From positions 62,001 through 126,000 of the forward strand of contig CALKAR010000174.1 in NCBI GenBank assembly GCA_937988745.1: 64,000 nucleotides of DNA, read 5' to 3'. The stretch comes from an uncultured Peptococcaceae bacterium. Its GTDB lineage: Bacteria > Bacillota > Limnochordia > Darwinibacteriales > Darwinibacteriaceae. Below the pieces are notes generated by a model. It was not told the DNA's origin. It saw only the letters and a program-made list of their open reading frames with translations, and searched no databases. Numbering within the stretch: position 1 is the stretch's first letter; every line of letters starts with the position of its first letter. Positions 1-7,526 of the stretch are shown here, piece after piece. The position numbers and the translations under genes are program-made.

Positions 1-634
1 CCATTACGACAAAGTCTCCGTGGGCAAAAACTCGATTTCCAGGTTCAGCATGTGGCAAAGCGGATCGTTCACCAGCCGCTACGATCGGCCTAAACGAAAC
101 ACCACTTGCACCCGCTTTGCGCATGGTAAACTCTAGTTCCAAAGCAATTTCAAGCTCAGTAACTCCGGGACGCAGCTGCGGCAAGACATGGGCAAAGGCA
201 TGATCTGCAATGGCGGCAGCTCGGCGGATCTTCTCGATCTCCTCCGGAGTCTTCACCATACGGACTGCTTCCACAATGCCTTCAGTTTCAACGATCTCAG
301 CAGAAAAAGCTTTCTGCCAAGACTTAAACTGATTCACCGTAATATGCGGCGCTTCAATGGCTACTGCCTTTACGCCTTCCGCATCAATTAATTCGGCGAT
401 AGACTGCTCATATTCATCGACTTGGATGATTTCCCATCCTGGGCACTGGCCTTTGGCCTGCTCGATGTAACGGAAATCTGTTAGGAGTGCTTTTCTGTTT
501 TCCGAAATCCAGACAGTCCCGGCTGACCCGGTAAAACCGGTCAGATACCGACGGTTTACTGGGCTCGTCACGACAAATGCCTGCGCACCCAAATCCCGAA
601 TTTTGGTCAGTATCCCTTCAATTGTCTTACTCAT
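1..634 (-). CDS. Xaa-Pro aminopeptidase, M24 family (3' end outside window)
   Basis: Cytosolic peptidase that removes an N-terminal residue preceding proline. About 211 N-terminal residues are visible. The protein starts MSKTIEGILTKIRDLG, continues with NRRYLTGFTGSAG and then RMVKTPEEIEKIRRAA, the usual creatinase-like N-domain and linker into the pita-bread domain of PepP/YqhT proteins. The metal ligands lie beyond the window edge, so catalytic completeness cannot be judged. Start ATG at 634 follows an AGAGGGGG ribosome site. It lies downstream of yqeH and the small gene at 741-935, but a terminator at 719-740 separates it from them. A dipeptidase (PepQ) assignment is the main alternative. 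Confidence 0.85.
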   Translation of the reverse strand, partial: MSKTIEGILTKIRDLGAQAFVVTSPVNRRYLTGFTGSAGTVWISENRKALLTDFRYIEQAKGQCPGWEIIQVDEYEQSIAELIDAEGVKAVAIEAPHITVNQFKSWQKAFSAEIVETEGIVEAVRMVKTPEEIEKIRRAAAIADHAFAHVLPQLRPGVTELEIALELEFTMRKAGASGVSFRPIVAAGERSALPHAEPGNRVFAHGDFVVM

Positions 635-718
635 ATGTATCCCCCTCTGCCTTGGCTGTCACCCGTTTCCTTTCTCCCTTATGATTGGAAATTCCTGCCC
701 AAGTTAACCACCAACATG

Positions 719-740
719 AAAAAACCCCCTCGCAGGGGTA
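719..740 (-). terminator. Rho-independent terminator after the 64-aa gene
   Basis: On the minus strand a CCCCT-gcg-AGGGG stem is followed by a run of six T. It starts directly after the stop codon of the gene at 741-935 and ends the yqeG-yqeH-small gene unit. Confidence 0.75.
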
Positions 741-935
741 CTAAGAGACATTCCGGGTAAAAAACAAGGTGACATTCACTGCAGTCTTGCCGCGCTTTAA
801 ACCAACATCGGCCAGTTGGTAATTGCGCAACTCCGGATTCTCTGTCTTCAAGCGGCGCACAACATCCCGAATTGTGTTTAAAAGATCCAAGCTGTTTTGG
901 TATGGAATTACTTCTCGATAAACATATGACTGCAT
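741..935 (-). CDS. small basic protein of unknown function (64 aa)
   Basis: I do not recognise the family. The protein begins MQSYVYREVIPYQNSLDLL, is soluble, rich in Arg/Lys and has an amphipathic helix-like centre, with no signal peptide or membrane segment. I chose ATG at 935 because GGAGGG lies 6 bases upstream of it; an ATG at 941 would sit on the ribosome site. The gene follows yqeH by 68 bases and is closed by its own terminator. Its ribosome site lies inside a perfect 11-bp inverted repeat (942-985), so translation is probably controlled by mRNA folding. Confidence 0.6.
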   Translation of the reverse strand: MQSYVYREVIPYQNSLDLLNTIRDVVRRLKTENPELRNYQLADVGLKRGKTAVNVTLFFTRNVS

Positions 936-941
936 AATCAT

Positions 942-985
942 CCCTCCGTGCACGCTCTCCTTTTAATCAGAGTATGCACGGAGGG
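942..985 (-). promoter_or_regulatory. hairpin that masks the ribosome binding site of the 64-aa gene
   Basis: CCCTCCGTGCA (942-952) and TGCACGGAGGG (975-985) form a perfect 11-bp inverted repeat with a 22-base loop; short internal CTCT/AGAG pairing could extend it. In the minus-strand transcript the downstream arm contains the GGAGGG ribosome site of the gene starting at 935. The upstream arm would therefore hold the site closed. A repressor operator is the alternative reading. Confidence 0.55.
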
Positions 986-1003
986 CATCTGAGTTATTCA
1001 AAA

Positions 1004-2089
1004 TTATTTAGATTTCGGTCCAATTAAACACGGCCTAATTGTATACGACACACCTGCAGGCAGAAATACCTTGAGGCGATAATCTGTTTTTCGCGCCGAT
1101 ACCCAGCCTAATCCGTGGATGAGCAGGTCTGAATTCCGAGGAAGTTTCACTTTATGCTCAACCCATTCCTGAACTGGGCAGTGTATGCGGTAGTCACTAG
1201 TCCATTTTGCTAACAGGCGTTCATTGGAACGCTCCCAGTCTACACCGGAGCCGCAGTAGCCGATTAAAAGGCCATCAGCGCCTGCTCCCTCACAAAGAAC
1301 AGCAGCTCTGCCCGGAATGTGCATAATCTGGCCGGGACCTATGGGTAACAGCTTAGAACTGAGGCGACGGCTGGGAATTAACTCTCGAGCACAGCTAGCA
1401 CAAAGCATGTCGCTGATGCGTCCCTGCGGAACAAAACCGGGCGAGTCAGCCAGCTCGCTTCCTGTAGCCAGTTCCCAGCGAGACCAGGATACTGTTGTTC
1501 CTGGATAGGCAGAAACTGTTGGTTTTGCGGTATGCCCTCTCATGCGGCCCAAGCGCATGCTGAGCAGACGCGAAATCACATGTGACTTGCCCACATTAGT
1601 CACTCCGGCCACTAAAATCCGGCGCTGCTCGGCCTCTATCCAAGCAGCTAGTTCACGAAAGCCAAAGCCATTTAACGCGCTGACTAGCAGTATTTCAGCT
1701 GATATACCCAGCTGCTTAAGACGGCGCCGCACCCAAACCTCTACCTCCTCTACCGGTGTCTGCGCCGGAAGGAGGTCCACTTTGTTGACTAAAACAAGCA
1801 GCGGCTTGCGGCTTAAATACATAACCAAATCTTTAGGCAGACCTGCTTCAAAATCAATCAGATCGACTACCAAAATCACATGATCTGCCCATGCCACTCC
1901 TTCGCGCAAGGCCCTGGCAGAAGCATCTGCAACTACTGGCCCAAGCTCATCGCGGCCATAATGAGTGATCCGAAAACACCGCTGGCAGATAGGTTCTCCT
2001 TCTCTATCTAAATTTGGCGGTATATAGCCATACTCTTCTGGATTGACACTCTGAAGTACAGCACCACAGCCTCTGCATTGCTCTGCCAT
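1004..2089 (-). CDS. yqeH: ribosome biogenesis GTPase YqeH (circularly permuted)
   Basis: GTPase needed for assembly of the 30S ribosomal subunit in Bacillus relatives. The order of motifs shows circular permutation: an N-terminal zinc finger (CRGCG near residue 6 and CQRC near 36), then NKVDLL (G4), SALNG (G5), GVTNVGKS (G1) and DSPG (G3). The C-terminal part matches the YqeH-specific region. At 361 residues it has normal length. ATG at 2089 is preferred over a nearby TTG because AAGGAG lies 9 bases upstream. It follows yqeG, whose stop lies 2 bases upstream of this start, so translation is probably coupled. Confidence 0.95.
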   Translation of the reverse strand: MAEQCRGCGAVLQSVNPEEYGYIPPNLDREGEPICQRCFRITHYGRDELGPVVADASARALREGVAWADHVILVVDLIDFEAGLPKDLVMYLSRKPLLVLVNKVDLLPAQTPVEEVEVWVRRRLKQLGISAEILLVSALNGFGFRELAAWIEAEQRRILVAGVTNVGKSHVISRLLSMRLGRMRGHTAKPTVSAYPGTTVSWSRWELATGSELADSPGFVPQGRISDMLCASCARELIPSRRLSSKLLPIGPGQIMHIPGRAAVLCEGAGADGLLIGYCGSGVDWERSNERLLAKWTSDYRIHCPVQEWVEHKVKLPRNSDLLIHGLGWVSARKTDYRLKVFLPAGVSYTIRPCLIGPKSK

Positions 2090-2091
2090 AG

Positions 2092-2631
2092 TCAATTACT
2101 CCTTCTTCCTCGAATTTTCAGCGCAGTATCAGTCATCAAACCACGCTGTACCATTCTCTTCAACACACGCCTTTCTAACCGGCGCATGAACCTAGTTGAA
2201 CGCAGCTCCCGTGTACTCAAGGGATTAATCAAAATGGTATACAGCCCTAAACGGTTGCCCCCAAAGACATCAGTGAAAATCTGGTCTCCTACAACAGCAG
2301 CCTCATGTGGCCGCAGGCCAAGTTTCTTCAGTCCTATTCGGAAAGCTCGGGGCAGAGGTTTTAAGGCCCTGCTGACACCGGGAATTCCCAGCTGTTGGGA
2401 GAATTGCTCCACTCGTTTAGGCACAGCATTTGAAACTAAACAGACCGCCATACCTTTCCGCAGAACATCTTTCACCCATTCAGCTAAGGAAGGATCGATC
2501 TCAGATTTATCCCAGTCGACAAGCGTGTTGTCAAGATCGATTAGAAGCCCTCGGATATTCTGGTGTTTTAGGGCTTCAATGTCAATATCTCGCACACTAG
2601 CGAGCACTTCATTTGGTACAAGCAGCTGCAT
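2092..2631 (-). CDS. yqeG: HAD-superfamily phosphatase YqeG
   Basis: Member of the YqeG subfamily of HAD phosphatases (class IIIA), 179 residues. The catalytic DLDNTL motif lies near residue 32, VSN near 66 and the acidic metal-binding GDQIFTD near 115. A basic C-terminus (repeated RR/KR) is typical. Natural substrate is not established; in plants the relative PGPP1 dephosphorylates phosphatidylglycerol phosphate, so a lipid role is possible. First gene of the yqeG-yqeH unit; it lies downstream of the sigK terminator. Confidence 0.9.
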   Translation of the reverse strand: MQLLVPNEVLASVRDIDIEALKHQNIRGLLIDLDNTLVDWDKSEIDPSLAEWVKDVLRKGMAVCLVSNAVPKRVEQFSQQLGIPGVSRALKPLPRAFRIGLKKLGLRPHEAAVVGDQIFTDVFGGNRLGLYTILINPLSTRELRSTRFMRRLERRVLKRMVQRGLMTDTALKIRGRRSN

Positions 2632-2687
2632 GGAATTCCCTCATTCGTTTCTGATCTTGTCTCATTATAACATGTTCCCAAAACACA

Positions 2688-2725
2688 GAAAAGGAGGCCT
2701 CCCCATTTCTTGGGAAGCCTCCCTT
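2688..2725 (-). terminator. Rho-independent terminator of sigK
   Basis: On the minus strand GGAGGCTTCCC and GGGAGGCCTCC pair (one G-U) across a short A-rich loop and are followed by TTTTCT. It lies 12 bases past the sigK stop codon and separates sigK from yqeG. Confidence 0.8.
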
Positions 2726-2737
2726 AAACGGCTCTGC

Positions 2738-3086
2738 TCAGCACATCTCTCCCTGGAGTTTGCTGAGCGCTCTTTTTTCAATACGTGATACGTAGGAACG
2801 GGAAATTCCCAGCAGGCGGCTGATCTGCCTCTGAGTCTGCCTCTCTTTTTCACCCAGTCCGTAGCGCAGCTCCAATACGAGTCGCTCCCGCTTCGACAAA
2901 CAGTTAAACTTCTCCTTGAGCAGTGCCTGGTCAACCTTCATTTGGACTCGGTCTAGCACATCATCGTCCTCAGTACTTAGAATGTCGATCAAGCTGATCT
3001 CATTGCCTTCCCGATCGGAACCGATAGAATCGTACAGCAGTACATCGTGGCGCGAACGCTTGGTCGCTCTAAGCTGCATTAAAATT
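2738..3086 (-). CDS. sigK: RNA polymerase sigma-K, C-terminal part (interrupted gene)
   Basis: C-terminal half of the late mother-cell sporulation sigma factor, equivalent to spoIIIC of Bacillus subtilis. It begins EILMQLRATKRSRHD and contains GNEISLIDIL, then region 4 with LSKRERLVLELRYGLG and the helix-turn-helix ISRLLGISRSYVSRIEKRAL. It has no start codon or ribosome site of its own at the proper place. Joining at the central GA of the dyad (3087/3088) to the N-terminal part at 4720-5063 gives 693 bases in frame (230 residues). The open frame upstream of the junction overlaps the recombinase gene in another frame and is not sigma-like. A terminator follows. Confidence 0.93.
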
Positions 3087-3098
3087 TCTATTTCAATG
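3077..3098. other. recombination site at the sigK 3' junction
   Basis: A 22-bp dyad: CATTAAAA, a six-base spacer TTTCTA and TTTCAATG (7 of 8 arm positions pair). The centre is TC (3087-3088). It matches the site at 4710-4731 in right arm, spacing and central dinucleotide. The recombinase stop codon lies inside the right arm. Confidence 0.8.
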
Positions 3099-3935
3099 AC
3101 GTATTTTAGAACCGCTTCTCCGCAGACGCTGCTGAACCGCCTCAAATTGAGCTTCTTCTACGATAGCTGGGCAGGGCACCAAAATCCATTCGGTCCTAGG
3201 ACGCAGACGAATGCCCTGCGGTGTGGAGGCCCACTTATTGTGGTAGAACTTTCCTATATACGTAGGATTAACTAGAATCTGGCGCACGACCTGGCGGTGC
3301 CACTTCGAAGCGCCCCGTTTTGTAGGAACCCCTTGCTTGGTCAGAAGCCTTGCAATGCCCGCCATGCCTCTGATCCCAGGTGGCGGTTCAAGAAACCATG
3401 CAAAAATCTGGCGAACTACCGATGCTTCCCTTTCATTTATTACTAGTGCTTCTCGCTCTTTATCATAATCGTACCCATAAATCTGGAAGTCACGCAGAAT
3501 CTTTCCCTGCTTGGCCTTTTCTCTCCGGCCGCGGCACATGCGTTCTGTTATCTTAGCCTTTTCAAATTCAGATATGGCTCCGCGCATCGCATAAAACAGC
3601 GTCCCTTCGGGGGTCTTACTGTAATCGCCGTTGACAAACCGCAGTTCAACGCCATGCCTTTCAAATTCATCTGTGATGAGCAGCTGATTGAGAAGTCTGC
3701 GCGAGAGCCGGTCTGGATCAAGGCAGATCACTTCGGTAATCACGCCTTTTCGGATGTTTTCTCTCAATTCAGTTAGAGCTGGACGATCTAAGCTGTCACC
3801 AGAAAGGCCCTCATCGGCAAAGACCAATGTAGGACGTCCGCCAGCTAGCTCTTGGCATTCTCTGATCTGCGCTGGGATGCTGTAGCCGTGACGAGCTTGG
3901 TCTTCAGTGCTAACCCGCACATAGATCCCAATCAG
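3093..3935 (-). CDS. short serine recombinase (SpoIVCA-like) of the sigK element
   Basis: Site-specific recombinase that should excise the element. Residues 1-150 form the resolvase domain, with catalytic Ser in YVRVSTEDQ, then DRLSRR and GAISEFEKAKITERM. Residues 150-275 form the Recombinase domain with QILVNPTYIGKFYHNK. The protein stops at about 280 residues, just after the FEAVQQRL helix, so the zinc ribbon and coiled coil of 500-residue relatives are missing. The frame runs upstream of GTG 3920 into the conserved LIGIYVRVS. No ATG is present; CTG at 3935, nine bases after AAGGGAGG, is my best start. The stop codon lies within the recombination site. Confidence 0.88.
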   Translation of the reverse strand: MIGIYVRVSTEDQARHGYSIPAQIRECQELAGGRPTLVFADEGLSGDSLDRPALTELRENIRKGVITEVICLDPDRLSRRLLNQLLITDEFERHGVELRFVNGDYSKTPEGTLFYAMRGAISEFEKAKITERMCRGRREKAKQGKILRDFQIYGYDYDKEREALVINEREASVVRQIFAWFLEPPPGIRGMAGIARLLTKQGVPTKRGASKWHRQVVRQILVNPTYIGKFYHNKWASTPQGIRLRPRTEWILVPCPAIVEEAQFEAVQQRLRRSGSKIRH

Positions 3936-3994
3936 TTTTGGCAGCCTCCCTTCATGTGTTTTACTGCCAATCTATGCGCAGAGGTAAAAAAGCA

Positions 3995-4003
3995 TGTTAT
4001 AAT
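3995..4003 (+). promoter_or_regulatory. extended -10 promoter of pgmB
   Basis: TGtTATAAT is a perfect extended -10 of the housekeeping sigma factor, 24 bases upstream of the pgmB start. No good -35 is visible. It suggests the cargo gene is expressed in growing cells, independent of sporulation. Confidence 0.55.
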
Positions 4004-4027
4004 AAGCGCATAGAAAGGAGTTTGTCT

Positions 4028-4687
4028 ATGATCGAATTAGCTATTTTTGATCTTGATGGGGTCATTGTTGACACCGCAAAATACCATTACCTAGCCTGGA
4101 AGCGCCTTGCTGCTGAACTGGGCTTCTTTTTCAGCGAAGAACACAACGAGCGCCTCAAAGGGGTCAGCCGGATGCGTTCTCTTGAGATTCTTCTGGAAGT
4201 AGGCGGAATCGAAAAGAGTCCCGAGGAAAAAGAGGAGTTAGCGGCTCGCAAAAATGAATGGTATGTGGAATATATCACCCAAATGGATGAGTCAGAAATT
4301 CTTCCTGGAGCCCTTGCATTCTTGCAGGAAGCCAAACAAGCGGGCGTCAAAATCGCCCTGGGGTCAGCCAGTAAGAATGCACGTTTGATCCTAGACCGAC
4401 TGGGCTTGACAGATCTGTTTGACTGCATCGTCGATGGCACTGTAGTCAGTAAAGCGAAGCCAGACCCAGAAGTGTTTTCAAGGGCTGCGGAAGACCTGAA
4501 TATTGCTCCTAACAAATGTGTGGTATTTGAAGATGCCTTTGCCGGGATTGAGGCTGGCCGGCGAGCAGGCATGTATACGATTGGTGTCGGTGATCCGGAA
4601 ATTCTGCACGAAGCTCATCTGGTGATTCCCAGCCTGAACGACGCTTCGTTTGTCGATTTATGCAACCGGTTGCCAAATAATCCATAA
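4028..4687 (+). CDS. pgmB: beta-phosphoglucomutase (HAD family), cargo of the sigK element
   Basis: Interconverts beta-glucose 1-phosphate and glucose 6-phosphate after phosphorolysis of maltose or trehalose. At 219 residues it has the family length. The nucleophile and acid/base lie in [10 protein letters not shown] (residues 6-15), followed by cap motifs HYLAWKRL and [12 protein letters not shown]. Core motifs [16 protein letters not shown] and [11 protein letters not shown] are all intact, so the enzyme should be active. ATG at 4028 follows AAAGGAG by 7 bases. It lies inside the sigK element, divergent from the recombinase. No phosphorylase gene is in the window; the maltose transporter at 36-40 kb is a possible source of substrate. 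Confidence 0.9.
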   Translation: MIELAIFDLDGVIVDTAKYHYLAWKRLAAELGFFFSEEHNERLKGVSRMRSLEILLEVGGIEKSPEEKEELAARKNEWYVEYITQMDESEILPGALAFLQEAKQAGVKIALGSASKNARLILDRLGLTDLFDCIVDGTVVSKAKPDPEVFSRAAEDLNIAPNKCVVFEDAFAGIEAGRRAGMYTIGVGDPEILHEAHLVIPSLNDASFVDLCNRLPNNP

Positions 4688-4709
4688 ATGAAAAAACGCC
4701 GCCCTGTGT

Positions 4710-4731
4710 CATTGAAATATCATTTTCAATG
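4710..4731. other. recombination site at the sigK 5' junction
   Basis: A perfect 22-bp dyad: CATTGAAA, spacer TATCAT, TTTCAATG, with centre TC at 4720-4721. In the sigK sense it contains AATGA, which is also the core reported for the B. subtilis skin sites. Crossover at the centre with the site at 3077-3098 rebuilds CIENEILM. Confidence 0.82.
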
Positions 4732-5063
4732 CATCGGGCGGCGTAAGTAGCAAGTCGCGTTTTCTTCCCCGGATCAAAAGTATTAATTGCTTTGATTAAC
4801 CCTATGGTACCTATCGATATCAGATCTTCGGTATCTTCCCCTGTGTTATCAAACTTCTTCACAATGTGAGCAACGAGGCGAAGATTACGTTCGATGAGGA
4901 TATTGCGTGCTTCCTCGTCACCCTGCATTTTTCTTGCCAGAAGCTCCGCCTCCTCTTCGGCTGAGAGGGGCTGGGGAAAAACGCTGCTGTTTGTAACATA
5001 CGATGCCAATACACCCAAGCCGTGAAATAACCAGTGAGAAAGCAGTACGACCAATGCAGCCAT
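4720..5063 (-). CDS. sigK: pro-sigma-K, N-terminal part (interrupted gene)
   Basis: N-terminal half of sigma-K, equivalent to spoIVCB. The first 20 or so residues ([20 protein letters not shown]) are the hydrophobic pro-sequence that SpoIVFB removes in relatives. After it come [14 protein letters not shown], then region 2 with [12 protein letters not shown] and [14 protein letters not shown], ending TYAARCIEN at the junction. ATG at 5063 follows GGGAGGTGG. In the unexcised form the frame runs on for about 70 unrelated codons to 4509, giving a truncated protein without region 4. A sigma-E/sigma-K type promoter lies upstream. Confidence 0.95.
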
Positions 5064-5102
5064 GCATCCACCTCCCATCCACACGCGCATGATTCAGCTT
5101 AT

Positions 5103-5130
5103 TATTGTATGTGGATGCCTGGCGATTTGT
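5103..5130 (-). promoter_or_regulatory. sigma-E/sigma-K type promoter of sigK
   Basis: On the minus strand ACA is followed after 16 bases by CATACAATA. This matches the sigma-K pattern (AC, 16-17 bases, CATAnnnTA), and the -10 also matches sigma-E (CATACAAT). It lies 40 bases upstream of the sigK start, where mother-cell transcription would be expected. Confidence 0.6.
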
Positions 5131-5145
5131 GTCTGTCCGGACCGA

Positions 5146-5604
5146 CTAACTCTTAAGATGCTTTCTTAATACCGCTACTGCAGCTAGAGCCGCAGCGCAG
5201 CTCACCACTCCCTGGATGATATCAAAAGGCAGTTGGGCCAGAGCTGGTCTGAGGCCATAAAGGATGGAACCTGCTGCAAAATACCCCAAGACCATAGCGC
5301 CCGCACCTAGTGCCACACCTAGGGAAGGTTTCCCAGCCAAATGACCTACCAAAAAACCTTCCAACCCCTTAATAATCAGCGTCCATGGTGCCCAATATGC
5401 GTAACCTAACAAAATATCTGCTAAGAAAGAACCTAGTCCCCCAACTATCGCACCGGTGACTGGCCCGAAGAGCAGGCCTGACGCTAAAATAACCGTATCC
5501 CCCATGTTTATGTAACCATGGACATGAGGCAGCGGAATGTTGACTGCTATAGTAACCACTGCAGTTACAGCGATCAACAAGGCAGTGCGAGTAAGTTTGG
5601 ACAT
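5146..5604 (-). CDS. ECF transporter S component
   Basis: Substrate-binding membrane subunit of an energy-coupling-factor vitamin transporter, 152 residues with five or six predicted helices. The segment YINMGDTVILASGLLFGP followed by GSFLADILLGY places it in the riboflavin/HMP-type S-component group (PF07155-like). The substrate cannot be fixed from sequence. No EcfA/EcfT genes are in the window, so it presumably shares a module encoded elsewhere. The start is 12 bases after the stop of the chemoreceptor at 5617, with the ribosome site overlapping that stop, so the two are co-transcribed. Confidence 0.85.
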   Translation of the reverse strand: MSKLTRTALLIAVTAVVTIAVNIPLPHVHGYINMGDTVILASGLLFGPVTGAIVGGLGSFLADILLGYAYWAPWTLIIKGLEGFLVGHLAGKPSLGVALGAGAMVLGYFAAGSILYGLRPALAQLPFDIIQGVVSCAAALAAVAVLRKHLKS

Positions 5605-5616
5605 TATTGCTCCCTC

Positions 5617-7467
5617 CTAGTCGGCCAATGTGAAGTGCTCAATCAAAGTGGCAACCTCCAAAGCCAAGTCTGTTAATCTCTGGGCGGCACTAGCGATCTG
5701 TTCGATGGCAGCAGCCTGTTCCTCGGCCGCACTAGCGATTTCTTGACCACCCGCGTTGATCTCCGCTAAGCCACGGACAAACTCGCTCACCTGCATGGTA
5801 ATCTCATCTACATCCTTTAGAATATTATTCAGCACTACACCACTTTCCTGCGCCCTTGCCACTGCTCTTTCTGCCTGTTGGGCACCATCATTCATATCTT
5901 TGACAGCCCCCGAGATTCCACCTTGAACCTGTGTAAGCAGAGCGTCAATCTCCGCTGTAGCTTGCGCGGCCTGTTCCGCCAGCTTGCGCACTTCCTCAGC
6001 CACTACCGCAAAACCGCGGCCGTGCTCACCTGCCCTTGCTGCCTCGATGGCCGCATTCAGAGCCAAGAGATTAGTCTGGTCGGCTATGCCTGCGATCATT
6101 TGAGCAATTCCGCCGATTTCCTCAGACAAAGTTCCTAAGTCGGACATATCAGAAGCCAGGCGCTGTGTATTATCGAGCACCAGCTTGATCTGCGCCATCA
6201 TTTCTTCAAGTGCCTGAGAGCCGTGTGAAACCTCTCGCGAAATTCCTTGAACCTTGTCATCGAAGGCTTGTGCATGAGTGTTCATTGTGTCAATCGTACT
6301 GGAAAGCTGGTTAGTCGTGCTGGCTACTTCCTCAATTGAAGCACTAACCTCCTGCGAAGCTGCCGCCAATTCTTCACTGGTTTCTGTAACCGCGGCAGTA
6401 GCGCGCGCTGTTCCTCCGAGCACATTCAACATGCTGTCCAACGTCCTGTTTAGGGCTTGAGCTACCGCACCCACCTCATCAGCCGAGGCGATCTGCGCTT
6501 TTTGAGTCAAGTTGCCTTTGGCAACCTCTTCAATCACGTACTGAACATTCTGCAGCGGTTTACTGATCTGTCGACTGACCAGCACAGCGATGAAAATTCC
6601 GGCCGCTATAAATAGAACTGAAATAACGAAAAGGAAGGAGCGCAGTTGGTTGACATCCTCGAGGATTTCGCCTTCAACAGCTCCGATTCCCACAGTCCAG
6701 CCTGTCTGCGGTACCTGCGCCAGTCCATTGATCCGCCTAGTCCCATCAATTTCAAAACGAACAATTCCGTGGCCTGAGTCGAGTTCTCGTATTGCCTCGC
6801 CTACAGCGCGTAAACCATCGTAAGTAAAAATATTGCGCTGTTCAAAAACGTAATCGCGGTCCGGATGGGCTAGAACTGTGCCATCCGAACTGATGACATA
6901 CGCCCAACCGTGATCGCCAAAGCCCAATCCGTCAGTAATCTCGCTGATAGCCCCACCATCAAGCCTAGCCATCAGCACTCCTACGACCTTGTTTCCCTGC
7001 TTAATTGGGACAGTAAGGCCCAGAACCAGCGTTTCAGTGGCCCGGTTAACAATTAAGTCGGACACAGAACGCTGACCTGAGAAGGCTCGCTGCACATAAT
7101 CACGGTCACCGACATTCACAACAGTTCCATCATGATGCATAGCACTACCATCCGGATAAACAACTGCGAGAGCCTCGTAATCCCCTAGTCGGGCGAGCTC
7201 GTTCTGGAGAATACCCTGCTGCAGCTGCCAGTTCATAGATTGGATATCCGGACGAGCCGCAAGAGTCTCCAAGATCGAAAAATGGGCATCGAATCGACTT
7301 TCAAGATACTCAACTGCCTGTTCCGCCTGCATCAATAATGCATTCTCAACCTGCGTTGTGACCGCTGACGCACCCCGAAAATACGATATAACGCCCAGTC
7401 CGCCGCAAAAAACTATTACCAGCAATCCAACATATACACTGATTCTTACCGCGATACTTCGTTTCAC
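5617..7467 (-). CDS. methyl-accepting chemotaxis protein with dCache sensor
   Basis: Transmembrane chemoreceptor, 616 residues. TM1 lies near residues 9-30, an extracytoplasmic double-Cache-like sensor at about 35-270, TM2 near 275-298 ([18 protein letters not shown]), a HAMP domain near 300-350 and the long signalling hairpin to the end. The hairpin tip [21 protein letters not shown] is intact and should bind CheA/CheW. GTG at 7467 follows AAGGAG by 9 bases. It forms an operon with the ECF S component, which suggests that it senses a nutrient taken up by that transporter (inference). No che genes are nearby. Confidence 0.93.
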   Translation of the reverse strand: MKRSIAVRISVYVGLLVIVFCGGLGVISYFRGASAVTTQVENALLMQAEQAVEYLESRFDAHFSILETLAARPDIQSMNWQLQQGILQNELARLGDYEALAVVYPDGSAMHHDGTVVNVGDRDYVQRAFSGQRSVSDLIVNRATETLVLGLTVPIKQGNKVVGVLMARLDGGAISEITDGLGFGDHGWAYVISSDGTVLAHPDRDYVFEQRNIFTYDGLRAVGEAIRELDSGHGIVRFEIDGTRRINGLAQVPQTGWTVGIGAVEGEILEDVNQLRSFLFVISVLFIAAGIFIAVLVSRQISKPLQNVQYVIEEVAKGNLTQKAQIASADEVGAVAQALNRTLDSMLNVLGGTARATAAVTETSEELAAASQEVSASIEEVASTTNQLSSTIDTMNTHAQAFDDKVQGISREVSHGSQALEEMMAQIKLVLDNTQRLASDMSDLGTLSEEIGGIAQMIAGIADQTNLLALNAAIEAARAGEHGRGFAVVAEEVRKLAEQAAQATAEIDALLTQVQGGISGAVKDMNDGAQQAERAVARAQESGVVLNNILKDVDEITMQVSEFVRGLAEINAGGQEIASAAEEQAAAIEQIASAAQRLTDLALEVATLIEHFTLAD

Positions 7468-7526
7468 TTGCTACAACTCCTTTTGCTGCATCACTTGTCA
7501 CTTTTGAAGAAACACAAACAGATAAT

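Larger units (their letters stand above)
3087..4719. mobile_element. miniature sigK intervening (skin-like) element, 1633 bp
   Basis: The element splits sigK between codons for CIEN and EILM, the position used by the skin element of Bacillus subtilis. It holds just two genes: a serine recombinase on the minus strand and a beta-phosphoglucomutase on the plus strand, back to back. Both ends are near-palindromic 22-bp sites with centre TC in the same orientation, the arrangement expected for excision. Removing 1633 bp restores the reading frame exactly. Known skin elements are far larger (about 48 kb in B. subtilis, about 15 kb in Clostridioides difficile). That excision occurs in the mother cell is inferred from those systems. 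Confidence 0.88.

Noticed and set aside
2078..2788. Long plus-strand frame opposite yqeG
   Set aside because: It is antisense to yqeG and the sigK terminator; composition is Ser/Arg-rich, as expected of a shadow frame.
3093..3145. Independent start for a separate SpoIIIC protein upstream of the junction
   Set aside because: The residues there are out-of-frame recombinase sequence, and there is no ribosome site. The sigma-K fragment needs the rearrangement.
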